Positions 15,482-24,468 of a stretch of 64,000 nucleotides of DNA are shown one piece after another. The position numbers and the translations under genes were made by a program. Location: the NCBI GenBank assembly GCA_017622795.1, contig JAGAQI010000096.1:1-64000 (forward strand). Direction: 5' to 3'. Numbering within the stretch: the stretch's first letter is position 1; each line of letters opens with the position of its first letter. The DNA comes from Lachnospiraceae bacterium. GTDB lineage: Bacteria; Bacillota; Clostridia; Lachnospirales; Lachnospiraceae. The notes under the pieces are model-generated. The model had not been told where the DNA came from. It did not search any database and was given only the letters and a program-made list of their open reading frames with translations.

Positions 15482-16273
15482 TTACGGCTGCTTTCCGATA
15501 TAAGCAAGAATACCGCCATCTACATATAAAATATGACCATTTACGAAGTCAGAAGCATCGGATGCAAGGAATACTGCAGGACCTTCCAGGTCTTCCGGTG
15601 TTCCCCAACGCTCTGCCGGTGTTTTTGCAATAATAAATTTATCAAACGGATGACGCTCTCCATCCGGCTGAATTTCGCGGAGAGGTGCTGTCTGCGGTGT
15701 TGCAATATAACCAGGTCCGATACCGTTACACTGGATGTTATATGCACCGTATTCAGATGCAATATTCTTAGTCAGCATCTTTAAACCGCCTTTTGCAGCT
15801 GCATAAGCAGATACTGTCTCTCTGCCCAATTCGGACATCATGGAGCAGATGTTAATAATCTTTCCATGCCCCTTCTTAATCATAGAAGGAATAACTGCCT
15901 TAGACATGATGAACGGAGCATTTAAATCCACATCAATAACCTGTCTGAACTCTGCTGCGGACATCTCACACATCGGGATTCTCTTAATAATACCTGCATT
16001 ATTAACTAAAATATCAATAACACCGATTTCTTTTTCGATGGTTGCTACCATAGCGTTTACTGCAGTTTCATCGGTAACGTCACACACATAACCGTGTGCT
16101 GTAATATTTTTGGCAGCATATGCTTCAATACCTTTGTCAACCAATTCCTGCTTAATATCATTAAATACAATTGTTGCACCGGCTTTAGCGAATGCCTTTG
16201 CAATAGCAAATCCAATACCGTAAGAAGCTCCAGTAACCAGTGCGACTTTTCCTGTTAAATCAAATTTAGACAT
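15482..16273 (-). CDS. SDR oxidoreductase, gluconate 5-dehydrogenase/KduD-like
   Basis: A classical short-chain dehydrogenase: nucleotide-binding TGASYGIG at residues 14-21, NNAG in the middle, and the catalytic Ser-Tyr-Lys in ICSMMSELGRETVSAYAAAKGG read in two parts. It also has the GPGYIATP loop and the C-terminal FVNGHILYVDGG. The sequence is closest in feel to gluconate 5-dehydrogenase (IdnO) and to 2-dehydro-3-deoxy-D-gluconate 5-dehydrogenase (KduD), which cannot be separated by eye. Because a GH105 enzyme in the same island would release unsaturated uronic acid, a KduD-type role in the pectin route is attractive. It is the last gene of the island. Confidence 0.8.
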   Translation of the reverse strand: MSKFDLTGKVALVTGASYGIGFAIAKAFAKAGATIVFNDIKQELVDKGIEAYAAKNITAHGYVCDVTDETAVNAMVATIEKEIGVIDILVNNAGIIKRIPMCEMSAAEFRQVIDVDLNAPFIMSKAVIPSMIKKGHGKIINICSMMSELGRETVSAYAAAKGGLKMLTKNIASEYGAYNIQCNGIGPGYIATPQTAPLREIQPDGERHPFDKFIIAKTPAERWGTPEDLEGPAVFLASDASDFVNGHILYVDGGILAYIGKQP

Positions 16274-16302
16274 CTTTCATTTCCTCCTTATTTCCTAACC
16301 AT

Positions 16303-16950
16303 TTAATTATTTTCATCAGATTCTATATTCTCATCCTCAATCTCACTATCCTGTGGCAAATATTTATTTAATACACGATTAAATACTATACCATTCAATG
16401 CCATATAGACAGCTGAAATCAATAAACAGAAATGAGGGTACATATACATTAAGTACAAATGTCCCGCAAACATAGCTATCAGCAGTAATGACCACGGAAT
16501 ATTTCTTACCATTATTTGTCCGCAGTTCTTTAATACAATTTTTGTTTTGTCTTCAATGCAAGAAATGTACGGAAACCAGAACCTCGTCCAATTATAAACA
16601 ATTGCAATACATCCAAAAAACACTCCACATAAAACATCATTAAACACAGTCCTAAATAAAAGTAAACAATAACAATTTAACGCAAGTATAGTACCTATAA
16701 CAATCTGTAGTATAAACATACCGGTAGCCTGCTTAAAGTTATCTTTAAACGAATGAATAAAAGAACGCCATAAATAGCCTCTTTCCTTTATAATGACTTT
16801 ACGGAATGTATAATAAAATGCACTCGTTGATGCTCCAAAGGTTACAATTGGTACCGAAAACAACAACCATAAAACGAACAGGCAAACGAAATCAGTCAAT
16901 TTATTAAGTATATTTATCACTCCTGAATCGTAGTTAAAAATTCCTACCAT
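16303..16950 (-). CDS. DUF624 (YesL-like) membrane protein
   Basis: The start at 16950 (ATG behind GGGAAAGGTG) gives MVGIFNYDSGVINILNKLTD, the usual beginning of the YesL family; the longer frame is spurious. About five hydrophobic helices follow, with the family pattern LFSVPIVTFGASTSAFYYTF between helices one and two. YesL homologues are encoded with rhamnogalacturonan transporters and regulators in Bacillus and in many Lachnospiraceae sugar loci, but their activity is unknown. The C-terminus is acidic. It is followed by the SDR gene and preceded by the DUF4886 gene. Confidence 0.85.
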   Translation of the reverse strand: MVGIFNYDSGVINILNKLTDFVCLFVLWLLFSVPIVTFGASTSAFYYTFRKVIIKERGYLWRSFIHSFKDNFKQATGMFILQIVIGTILALNCYCLLLFRTVFNDVLCGVFFGCIAIVYNWTRFWFPYISCIEDKTKIVLKNCGQIMVRNIPWSLLLIAMFAGHLYLMYMYPHFCLLISAVYMALNGIVFNRVLNKYLPQDSEIEDENIESDENN

Positions 16951-17012
16951 TATTATGCACCTTTCCCTTCTATCGCATACAAAATAACTCCTTAAAGTAC
17001 TTCCACGATAAA

Positions 17013-17774
17013 CTAAGAAACCCAACGTTCAACAGCTTTACGTAACTTTTCAAATAACATATTGTCCGGAATTTCTTTTAAAACAGGAGACTCCGGAATA
17101 TATGACAAATCACACACGCTAATTCCGGTTAATTTTCTAAGCCATATACATGCCAACAGATAACGTCCATAATCAAAAGTCATATGAAAACCATCTCTGC
17201 AAAGAGAACGTCCTCCTTCTTGTACATAAAACTCCGGTAATTGACGTACTTTTTGAATGACTGTTCCTGAAGGAATTACTTCTAACTTGTACTTATCTGC
17301 CATCTCTTTGTAACATCTGTGAAGTTTTTCATACATTTCCTGCTGATTCCTGTTATAACGTGCAAAAAACTTATGAGTAGTTTTTACTTCGTAAGCCCAT
17401 GTCTCATGGATCAGAATTTTCGCGGCAGGTACTTTTTCTTTTACATGCTTAATTATGCGGCCCAAAAACGGCTCATATGAATCTGCCCATCCGCTATCCG
17501 GACTTGCTTGTTGAACCGTGATATAATCCCACTCTTCTTCCAAAAGCACTTCATCAATAGAAACTTTTCTTTCCGTAACATAACCATTTAATTGATATTG
17601 ATAAGCTACTTCGTCGGACTCAATATTTAACCAATGACTTTTCAACGAACAACCCCCAATAAACAAATTAACTACCTTACTGTTAATACCCGCATTTTCA
17701 GCAAGTTGATGAAGATACCGTGTTGCATCTTCTGAAAAGCTGTTTCCTATTGCAAGAATTTTCAAAGACTTCAT
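17013..17774 (-). CDS. DUF4886/SGNH-like hydrolase
   Basis: The N-terminus ILAIGNSFSEDATRYL contains the G-N-S block with the likely nucleophile Ser. Later blocks include the ITVQQASPDSGW region and the C-terminal DGFHMTFDYGRYL with the Asp-x-x-His pair. This is the arrangement of DUF4886 proteins, an SGNH-hydrolase relative often found beside glycoside hydrolases. It has no signal peptide, so it probably deacetylates or de-esterifies sugars in the cytoplasm. The ribosome site is GAAGGATG, and the substrate is not evident. Confidence 0.8.
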   Translation of the reverse strand: MKSLKILAIGNSFSEDATRYLHQLAENAGINSKVVNLFIGGCSLKSHWLNIESDEVAYQYQLNGYVTERKVSIDEVLLEEEWDYITVQQASPDSGWADSYEPFLGRIIKHVKEKVPAAKILIHETWAYEVKTTHKFFARYNRNQQEMYEKLHRCYKEMADKYKLEVIPSGTVIQKVRQLPEFYVQEGGRSLCRDGFHMTFDYGRYLLACIWLRKLTGISVCDLSYIPESPVLKEIPDNMLFEKLRKAVERWVS

Positions 17775-17813
17775 AATCGATTACATCCTTCTCAAAAATC
17801 ACTAATTACTGTA

Positions 17814-18737
17814 TCAGATTATATGTAACATTTCTGCTATCTGTACAACCAGCGGAATTGTGACTATCGAAAAAAGAGTAGAAATAATAATTGACTCAAC
17901 CGCATAAGTATAATCGCTGTCATAAAGTTGCGCATATATTGCAACATTCGTGCCTGCCGGACATGCCGCTACAAGCAACAATGCTGTTTTCATTTCTACA
18001 TACTGATCCGGGAAAATACACAAAACCAGCATTGATACTAACGGAATCACTATAAGACTTATTAACGACATCTTATACAACTTCACTTTTTTAAACATCT
18101 GGGCCGGATTGGCCTGTGCAAAATATATACCGATTGTGAACATTGCAAGAGGAGTATTCAATCCTGAAATGCTTTGAATCGTCTGAAGAATCAGTTTTGG
18201 CATTGGTACTCTGGTAAGAAAGAAGAACATACCAATCAGAGTTGCAATCATGAATGGTGCTGTTAAAAATCTTTTTACGATATTTCCCGGAACTGTCTTC
18301 TTATTTTCTTTTGTCAGAAGAGCTACACCATATGTCCACTGAAATAAATTTGTAAATGCGATAAATGTTGCCACGTAAAATACTGCACCATCACTTAAAG
18401 ATGCCACAATCAGAGGCACCCCAAAAAATCCCGGATTAGAGAATGCTGCCGCAAAATTTAAAACAGCATCTTTTGAAAAAAACAATCTGGAAATAATAAT
18501 AGAAACCAGTATTACAAGCAATGCTGCAACTGTACTAAAAACAAGTCCTAAGAGTTTTTCTTTAGAAAACTCAGTCAAAAATCCATTCAATATCACACAT
18601 GGCAGGGATAAGAAAATCAGAATATTACTGATTGTACGACAACCTTCCATGGTTACTTTTTTAGTTTTAAAACATATGTATCCTACCGCAGACAGTAAAA
18701 ACATACTTAATACTTTTTGAATAAGAAGTGTAATCAT
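17814..18737 (-). CDS. AEC-family transporter (auxin efflux carrier type)
   Basis: A very hydrophobic 307-residue protein with eight to ten predicted membrane helices. Family marks include the N-terminal SAVGYICFKTKKVTMEG, ISNILIFLSLPCVIL, the FSNPGFFGVPLI segment with the conserved Asn-Pro-Gly, and AACPAGTNVAIYAQLY near the end. AEC proteins move organic anions such as malate, but the substrate here cannot be told. It is placed between an esterase gene and the DUF4886 gene in one minus-strand run, which suggests export or uptake of an acid product of sugar breakdown. Confidence 0.88.
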   Translation of the reverse strand: MITLLIQKVLSMFLLSAVGYICFKTKKVTMEGCRTISNILIFLSLPCVILNGFLTEFSKEKLLGLVFSTVAALLVILVSIIISRLFFSKDAVLNFAAAFSNPGFFGVPLIVASLSDGAVFYVATFIAFTNLFQWTYGVALLTKENKKTVPGNIVKRFLTAPFMIATLIGMFFFLTRVPMPKLILQTIQSISGLNTPLAMFTIGIYFAQANPAQMFKKVKLYKMSLISLIVIPLVSMLVLCIFPDQYVEMKTALLLVAACPAGTNVAIYAQLYDSDYTYAVESIIISTLFSIVTIPLVVQIAEMLHII

Positions 18738-18752
18738 ATCCGTCTCCCCTTG

Positions 18753-19496
18753 TTATTGAATAGAATTCATGTATTCCAGTAGAATATCAGCAAAATCTTC
18801 TAATTTGTCATATTTACAATGGGTAAAACCTTCCATCAGCTTAAACTTCATCTTCTCCTCAGGACAGCCAAATACACTAGCAGTCTTCAAAAACATCATA
18901 TTCTGCTCCAAACGGCATGCCATATCGTTATCCGATACAATAACTAATGAATTTGGGAACACTGTATCTTCAGAAAGATGATACACCGGTGCAGCTTCAT
19001 CAACGATAATACGCTTTGCGCTGATTCCTCTCTCGTTAAGGACACTAAAATGAGTTGTCATCTGGGAAGAATTAATAATATATCCATTTATATCATTTAC
19101 ATTAATCCCATGCGCCCCTAAATAATGCGTATCAAAAGCTAACATTACCGCCATATATGCTCCGGCAGAAGAACCACCAACGAAGGTTTTTCTTACTTTC
19201 ATATATGTCCCCATGTTTTCTTTTGCCCAATACACAACAGCTGCAGCGTCTTCCAGAAAGTCCGGAAATTTTGCAGTTGGATACATACGGTAATTTGCAG
19301 AAATGATAGCAATTCCCTTATTTACAAAATACTCAAAATTAACGCCATTGTTCTTATCTCCATTTATCAAACCACCGCCATGAAAATATATTAATAAGTC
19401 CGTTGGTTTTTCACTTGCTTCATCAGGAAGATAGATGTCCAGCACCTGATTTTCTGTATCCTGAGTTCCATACATAAGATCTTTAATAAGTTTCAT
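18753..19496 (-). CDS. Alpha/beta hydrolase (esterase/acetyl-xylan esterase-like)
   Basis: The oxyanion-hole motif LIYFHGGGLINGD is followed by YRMYPTAKFPDFLEDAAAVV and the nucleophile elbow GGSSAGAYMA, as in hormone-sensitive-lipase-type carboxylesterases. A C-terminal Asp (SDNDMACRLE) and His (GFTHCKYDKL) complete a plausible triad. There is no signal peptide, so it acts in the cytoplasm. Together with the SGNH-type genes in this island it could remove acyl groups from imported oligosaccharides. The specific substrate is unknown. Confidence 0.88.
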   Translation of the reverse strand: MKLIKDLMYGTQDTENQVLDIYLPDEASEKPTDLLIYFHGGGLINGDKNNGVNFEYFVNKGIAIISANYRMYPTAKFPDFLEDAAAVVYWAKENMGTYMKVRKTFVGGSSAGAYMAVMLAFDTHYLGAHGINVNDINGYIINSSQMTTHFSVLNERGISAKRIIVDEAAPVYHLSEDTVFPNSLVIVSDNDMACRLEQNMMFLKTASVFGCPEEKMKFKLMEGFTHCKYDKLEDFADILLEYMNSIQ

Positions 19497-19597
19497 ATAT
19501 TTACTCTCCTTGTAAAATAATAATATATTTGCACATTAGTACCTACTCATTTCAATCGGTTTGCTAAAGCCCATGATATAATTTGTCTTAGTGTCAA

Positions 19598-19720
19598 TCA
19601 GGCAATAGGTCTTTTGCCTCCTGTTGAACCAGTCATTGTTGCTTCAAAACGAGTCATTCCTCTGAGCTGGAAGTTAGCTTCAACCCAGCTGGCTGTTTTC
19701 TTAAGCACATCCCTAGGTTC
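19598..19720 (-). pseudogene. Remnant of an unidentified gene: C-terminal tail only
   Basis: Directly after the stop of the isomerase gene and in the same frame, the minus strand encodes EPRDVLKKTASWVEANFQL, then RGMTRFEATMTGSTGGKRPIA and a TGA. The composition is clearly protein-like, but it has no start. It looks like the last 40 codons of another enzyme joined onto the end of the isomerase by a deletion. I cannot name the parent family. The 100 bases beyond it, to the esterase gene start at 19496, show nothing further. Confidence 0.5.
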
Positions 19721-20542
19721 TTAAAATAATTTTTTCATAAACTCTTGATCTTGTTTTGCCATTGTAGGTATTGCCTCCTCTCGGAGTACAGGAATTTTTT
19801 CCTGTGGTAATCCTTTCATGGCATCAAAAGCTACCGCATAATCTACGATAGATTCCTCCAACGAACACGACCTTCGTTCACTTTTATCGTAGCATACACC
19901 TTTCATATGAATAGCTGCTATATCTTCACCCCAACTATCCACTGCACGACCAAAAAGTACATCTTGTTTCTCTACCCATTCCGGTCCCATGAGATTAGCC
20001 ATATCTAAGATAATCTTTAAATTCGTACTCTGTATGTTATCTAACACTTCTCGTGTTGTTTCCACCGAATTCATTGTATGTTCATAAACCGGTTCCAAAG
20101 CTACAATCACATTATATCTTTCTGCCACAGGCATAATTTCTTCCAAACTATTTAACAATGCCCTTTTTGCATCAGCATGTGTCGCTCCCTCTCGCCACCA
20201 AGCGGTTGTTTCGCTACCCATACAAGGAATATTTAATTCCTTACATACTGGGATTTGACTGATAAACTCTTTTACTGCACTCTTTCGTTTTACTTCATTT
20301 GCAGTTCCAAGCTCCACATATGTCCCTAACACCGCAATATCTAACGTCACTTCATGAGCGACCCTCTCAATCTCTTTTACTAATTCAGGTGTAACATCCT
20401 CATAACTATTCACACCTTCAATCAGTTTTTTAAAGGCCAGTTGCGTGCAAGACCAGCCTCCTTGCTTAATCTGAGTAAATATATCCTTAACTCTTCCCTT
20501 TCCGTAATCGTGGCCCCTGGCCCCCAAAACATATTTAGGCAT
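19721..20542 (-). CDS. Sugar phosphate isomerase/epimerase (TIM barrel)
   Basis: A 273-residue protein of the xylose-isomerase-like TIM barrel fold. Metal-binding positions are suggested by VALEPVYEHTMNSVETT, the ILDMANLMGPE strand and IAAIHMKGVCYD, with ALKDF-like elements replaced by KGVC. Members convert sugars or inositol derivatives by isomerisation or epimerisation. The ribosome site AAGGGGGAT precedes the ATG. A gene remnant is fused to its 3' end region after the stop, so the C-terminus (MKKLF) may be a rearranged end. The substrate is unknown. Confidence 0.82.
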   Translation of the reverse strand: MPKYVLGARGHDYGKGRVKDIFTQIKQGGWSCTQLAFKKLIEGVNSYEDVTPELVKEIERVAHEVTLDIAVLGTYVELGTANEVKRKSAVKEFISQIPVCKELNIPCMGSETTAWWREGATHADAKRALLNSLEEIMPVAERYNVIVALEPVYEHTMNSVETTREVLDNIQSTNLKIILDMANLMGPEWVEKQDVLFGRAVDSWGEDIAAIHMKGVCYDKSERRSCSLEESIVDYAVAFDAMKGLPQEKIPVLREEAIPTMAKQDQEFMKKLF

Positions 20543-20674
20543 TCAAAATCCCCCTTATAAGTTAAAACTAGAATCCATGCATTTATTGTTACTTCATTAG
20601 TTACGATTGACAAAACTATGATAGAGGATCCTCTTGCTCAACAATCAATTCAGCGGTCATTACTAATCATGTGT

Positions 20675-21358
20675 TTACTGAATCATTTCAAATGACTGTA
20701 ATTCTTGAAATCCCATAAAAATATCTACTACCTCGTCCCTTTTATAATGTGCCGGAACCATCACCTGACATTTTAATAACATTGTACTTTCGGACTTACT
20801 TTCCCACTTAATCCTAGCTACAGAAAACTTATGTGTGGTCAATTCCTTCATTACTTTATTATACATATCCTTATTATGTTCTATTTCAAAAATTAATCCA
20901 ACTCTAGTTGGATGCTTTGAAATACCTACATTTATATGCAACAACAATTGGATAACAACTACTAAAATCATAGCTCCAACACCTAAGACATACATTCCCG
21001 CACCTACTGCCATACCTATGCCAATAGTAACACATGTGCCAGCTGCTGTTGTAATACCACTAATGCTACCTTGTTTTCCGGTGAAAATCAAACCACCACC
21101 AATAATACCAATACCTGTAATAATCGTCGATGCTACTCGCGACACATCACAAGTTAAACCATTAGAACCTGCCACATCAACAAAACCATATTTTGATATA
21201 ATAATAAGCAACGCAGCACCAATACATATCATAATATGTGTTCTGACGCCTGCAACCTTTGTTCTAAGCTGACGCTCAATACCAATGATCCCACCACAAA
21301 TACAAGCTATTGCCAAACGGATAAAGAATTCCCCTTGGCCTACAAAAAACTGCTCCAT
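20675..21358 (-). CDS. MgtC/SapB-family membrane protein
   Basis: The start at 21358 (ATG, nine bases after GGAG) gives MEQFFVGQGEFFIRLAIACI. The signature GGIIGIERQLRTKVAGVRTHIMICIGAAL spans the first membrane helices. Next comes RVASTIITGIGIIGGGLIF, with Gly-Gly-Gly where many relatives have Gly-Ala-Gly, and then GITTAAGTCVTIGIGMAVGAG. About four or five helices precede a soluble C-terminal domain of about 80 residues. MgtC-like proteins relate to magnesium homeostasis or ATP synthase modulation. Its place in a sugar island has no obvious functional link. Confidence 0.88.
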   Translation of the reverse strand: MEQFFVGQGEFFIRLAIACICGGIIGIERQLRTKVAGVRTHIMICIGAALLIIISKYGFVDVAGSNGLTCDVSRVASTIITGIGIIGGGLIFTGKQGSISGITTAAGTCVTIGIGMAVGAGMYVLGVGAMILVVVIQLLLHINVGISKHPTRVGLIFEIEHNKDMYNKVMKELTTHKFSVARIKWESKSESTMLLKCQVMVPAHYKRDEVVDIFMGFQELQSFEMIQ

Positions 21359-21417
21359 TTCTCTCATCTCCAATGTTTATTTACTTTTTCTAATAATCGA
21401 TTGACCAACTTTAGCTT

Positions 21418-22485
21418 TCACTTCTTTGTCTCATACACATAATTTGCCACAAACAAAGCCAACACACCTGAAACTACTTTCCCAATCAGCATGGCTGAAA
21501 GGTAAGTCTCATCGAAAGCCATGGTAAATGCAAGATGGCTTCCGAAAACAAAAGCTGCTGATACTGCAAACGCAGAATTCATTACAACCCCCTTTTCATC
21601 CATTTTGTTCATCACTCCAAATGTTGGAGCGTTAGATACCAAAGTGGAGGCAAAGCCTATGGCAGATACTTCATTGATTCCAAACTTTCCTCCGATAAAG
21701 CGCAAAGGTTTTACCAACAGTTTGGATATAAGATACATTAATGGAAATGCACCAGAAAGCACCACACTAGCGTTCAAGCATACCATTGTGCCCTCTTCAA
21801 GGGATGCAATGGGACTAAGCAGATATTTCCCAGTTAGAAATTGGACTACACCAACAATCAGTCCCACCGTTATTAAACTCCGTACAAAAATTGCAAATCC
21901 ATTAAAAAGCCTTACACATATATCTGTAAATTTCAAAAGCCCTAAAGCAAGAAGCAAAGAAAATATAATCAGTGGGAACAAATCAAATAACAATTTTCCA
22001 ATTGGGATTTTCAATACTATTCCAGAAACCAAACAACCTAAAGGGATAACTACAATTCCACATAAAATGCCCAAAAACATGTTCTTATGTTGTTCCTCTC
22101 TTACTACACCTAACGCATATGGTATAGTAAATGAAATAGTAGCTCCCATCATAGAGGATACAATCAAAGCATTGAAGCCACCAATCTGACTATCCACTGC
22201 AATCTGAGTAGCCATCGGTGCCCCACCCATATCATTGGCAAATAGTATTGCCGGAACAACAGAAGGGTCAATATGTAAGTATCTCCACACAAAAGAAAAA
22301 ACGGGTTCTAAAATTTGGGCTAGCCATGGTGTAATTACAAGCATTCCTGTCATGGATAAAGACATCGCTCCAAGCAACAAAAATCCTTTTTCAAACTCTT
22401 TTCCCAGCCCGAATCTATTGCCGATAATACGATCCATTGCTCCTAATATTGAAAATATTAACATCACCGTTGTTATCAAACCCAT
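21418..22485 (-). CDS. EutH-like ethanolamine permease
   Basis: A ten-helix type membrane protein with EutH marks: ILGAMDRIIGNRFGLGKEFE near the start, then FLLLGAMSLSMTGMLVITPW, and AILFANDMGGAPMATQIAVD. At 355 aa it is a little shorter than enteric EutH. EutH imports ethanolamine or its protonated form. No other eut gene (ammonia lyase, microcompartment shell, sensor pair) is nearby. It is flanked by MgtC and a PHP phosphatase. Either it moves another amine or polyol, or it is a stray gene. Confidence 0.85.
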   Translation of the reverse strand: MGLITTVMLIFSILGAMDRIIGNRFGLGKEFEKGFLLLGAMSLSMTGMLVITPWLAQILEPVFSFVWRYLHIDPSVVPAILFANDMGGAPMATQIAVDSQIGGFNALIVSSMMGATISFTIPYALGVVREEQHKNMFLGILCGIVVIPLGCLVSGIVLKIPIGKLLFDLFPLIIFSLLLALGLLKFTDICVRLFNGFAIFVRSLITVGLIVGVVQFLTGKYLLSPIASLEEGTMVCLNASVVLSGAFPLMYLISKLLVKPLRFIGGKFGINEVSAIGFASTLVSNAPTFGVMNKMDEKGVVMNSAFAVSAAFVFGSHLAFTMAFDETYLSAMLIGKVVSGVLALFVANYVYETKK

Positions 22486-22503
22486 GATATTGATCCTCTC
22501 TAT

Positions 22504-23307
22504 TTATATCTCGATTCCCTCAAATCCGTTTTTTGTTAAAACAAAACGTTCCTTGAATCCACATTTTTTGAGTAACATCTCCGCTTCTTCATAGCCATAA
22601 TCCAAATTCCTTTTGTCATGGCAATCCGTTGAAATCACTGCTCCAAATCCAAGCCGCTTTAACTCTTTTATTAGAAAGATGTCTGGATAAGGAGTAGTAC
22701 GGTATCCTCTTGCCATCGCCCCTGTATTAAGTTCGAAATACGGAATCTTGCCCGCAAGTTTCTCGGCTGCCTCCACAGCAAACCGCTGATACTCTTTGGA
22801 GCTTAAATCAAAAAAAGCTTCTCTTTCACAATGCTTTGTAATAAGATCAAAATGGGCAATGATATCAAAATTTCCGTATCTTGGCAACTGTGCAAGATCC
22901 TGATAATATGCTCTGGCATATTCCATGCCGTCGCCATTAAAATACTGTTCAATGACCTTTCTGACTCCTTCTGAGTCTATGTCAAAGTCTACAAAATTTT
23001 CTTCAATCCGAAAATAATGTAAAGCTCCTATTACATAGTCAAAATCCGATATCTCTGCATTATCCCGCATTTCTCGTTCCAAACCACAATATACATCTAT
23101 CGTTCCTGCATATTTTTTTCGCAACACTGCTATCTCATTCTTGTAAGCCTCTATCTTCTCACTTGGTACCGAACAGGAACGCAAAAAAGAATGCATGGAA
23201 AAGCCTACGGACTTAAAACCTTTCTCACATGCTGCAATAACTACTTCTTCCGGTTTATCTAGTCCATCGCAATATTTTGTGTGAGTATGTAAATTTTGTT
23301 TATACAT
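22504..23307 (-). CDS. PHP-domain phosphatase (histidinol-phosphatase-like)
   Basis: The N-terminal metal motif NLHTHTKYCDGLDKPEEVV (H-x-H and an Asp) is followed by FSMHSFLR, a Glu in YCGLEREMRD, the pair IAHFDLITKHCE and C-terminal STDCHDKRNLDYG. This is the order of PHP phosphatases such as HisK. At 267 aa it fits histidinol-phosphatase, but the absence of other his genes and its position in a sugar operon suggest another phosphomonoester, perhaps a sugar phosphate. The ribosome site is GGGGGC. Confidence 0.85.
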   Translation of the reverse strand: MYKQNLHTHTKYCDGLDKPEEVVIAACEKGFKSVGFSMHSFLRSCSVPSEKIEAYKNEIAVLRKKYAGTIDVYCGLEREMRDNAEISDFDYVIGALHYFRIEENFVDFDIDSEGVRKVIEQYFNGDGMEYARAYYQDLAQLPRYGNFDIIAHFDLITKHCEREAFFDLSSKEYQRFAVEAAEKLAGKIPYFELNTGAMARGYRTTPYPDIFLIKELKRLGFGAVISTDCHDKRNLDYGYEEAEMLLKKCGFKERFVLTKNGFEGIEI

Positions 23308-23468
23308 AAACGAATGTGCCCCCTAAATTTCACATTTTTCATATAACTATATGTATGTTGCAGCAAATCACTTTTTCATTTACAGTTTATGGATAAAGAG
23401 GAGATGGACGATTTTCATAAGGCATTTCAAGAAGATTAGTTCCGGACGCACCTCCTATAAAGCTGCAA

Positions 23469-24395
23469 TTATAAAATAATGTCCAATAACTCCATCAGGT
23501 TATTTGCTCGATAATCACATAATTCTGCAACACCGGCATCATCTATATTGCCTCCTGTAATACCTGCACAGCAAAAACCCGAAAGCTTTACCGAAACCAC
23601 ACCCGCAGCACTGTCTTCAATACCAAGCACTTTATGTCTTCTTTCAAAAGGTATACCTAGTCCTACCCTTGCGGTTTCTGCATAAAGCCATGGATGTGGT
23701 TTTGGGGCAAGTTCTCCAAGCGTACCCGTCTGTCCTTTTCGAAGTGCTTGTCCTGCAGTAATAATTGCATCATAAAACTCAATCGGATTTCCCATATCAA
23801 GTTGCTTAAAAGCGGAGATAATTTCCGGCATTGCTTTTTCATAAAGACCACTGGTTACAAGCCCTATCTTAATACCTTCTTTTTTTAATGTGTTCAAAAA
23901 CTTTTTTAAATTCGGTGCAGGAGTAAAGGCATCCTGCTTTCCTCTGCCTTTCATGATTTCATCCATTTCATAATTTACTATTTCAAAATAGCACTGTCTG
24001 GCAAGTTCCAAACTACTACCCTTTGCATATTTTTCAATCATGTACTGTAGATGTTCGGAAACACTATGACCGGAAATAAATGGTTCATCCTCCACTTCTC
24101 TTTTAAAGCCCGGCTTCCCAAGTAATTTTGCAGTTGTCTGCTCAATCACCCACATCCAAAAACTTTCTGAATGCACACTTGTACCATCAAGATCCATCAG
24201 AACCGCTTCTGCCCTTGGTTCAAAATAAGTTTCGTACATAGGATAAATTGCCGGATATCCCATACCGCTTTTAACATAGCAAAGGGTTTTATCATCAAAC
24301 TCAACTATGTCTATCTTCTTATCTTGGGGAGTTAGAATTTTTCTAACTCCCCCTTTTCCCTTTTCAAACAAGTCAGACTTAGTAATCTCAATCAT
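23469..24395 (-). CDS. HAD-superfamily phosphatase/phosphoglucomutase-like
   Basis: The catalytic motif AVLMDLDGTSVHSESFW carries the nucleophile Asp and the acid/base Asp, followed by a helical cap domain. Motif II is GLVTSGLYEKA, motif III the conserved Lys in APKPHPWLY, and motif IV GIEDSAAGV, as in beta-phosphoglucomutase-type HADs. I chose the ATG at 24395, seven bases after AAGGA. The open frame continues to a TTG at 24539, but that part overlaps the aldolase gene in another frame and has no ribosome site. About 75 residues precede the HAD domain. As the last gene of the mannoside set it may dephosphorylate a sugar phosphate intermediate. Confidence 0.82.
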   Translation of the reverse strand: MIEITKSDLFEKGKGGVRKILTPQDKKIDIVEFDDKTLCYVKSGMGYPAIYPMYETYFEPRAEAVLMDLDGTSVHSESFWMWVIEQTTAKLLGKPGFKREVEDEPFISGHSVSEHLQYMIEKYAKGSSLELARQCYFEIVNYEMDEIMKGRGKQDAFTPAPNLKKFLNTLKKEGIKIGLVTSGLYEKAMPEIISAFKQLDMGNPIEFYDAIITAGQALRKGQTGTLGELAPKPHPWLYAETARVGLGIPFERRHKVLGIEDSAAGVVSVKLSGFCCAGITGGNIDDAGVAELCDYRANNLMELLDIIL

Positions 24396-24468
24396 TATTA
24401 GTTCCTTCCCAACAATTGCAAAGAAATTCTTATTACCTTCTTTGACAGCGCTCTTTACAAATTCATCA

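Noticed and set aside
20622-20631. Palindrome GAGGATCCTC between the isomerase and MgtC genes
   Set aside because: Ten bases around a common restriction-type core, with no repeat or promoter nearby; likely chance.
23393-23443. Tiny plus-strand frame ending DDFHKAFQED between the PHP and HAD genes
   Set aside because: It looks slightly like a protein tail, but it is too short to assign, and upstream sequence gives no supporting frame.
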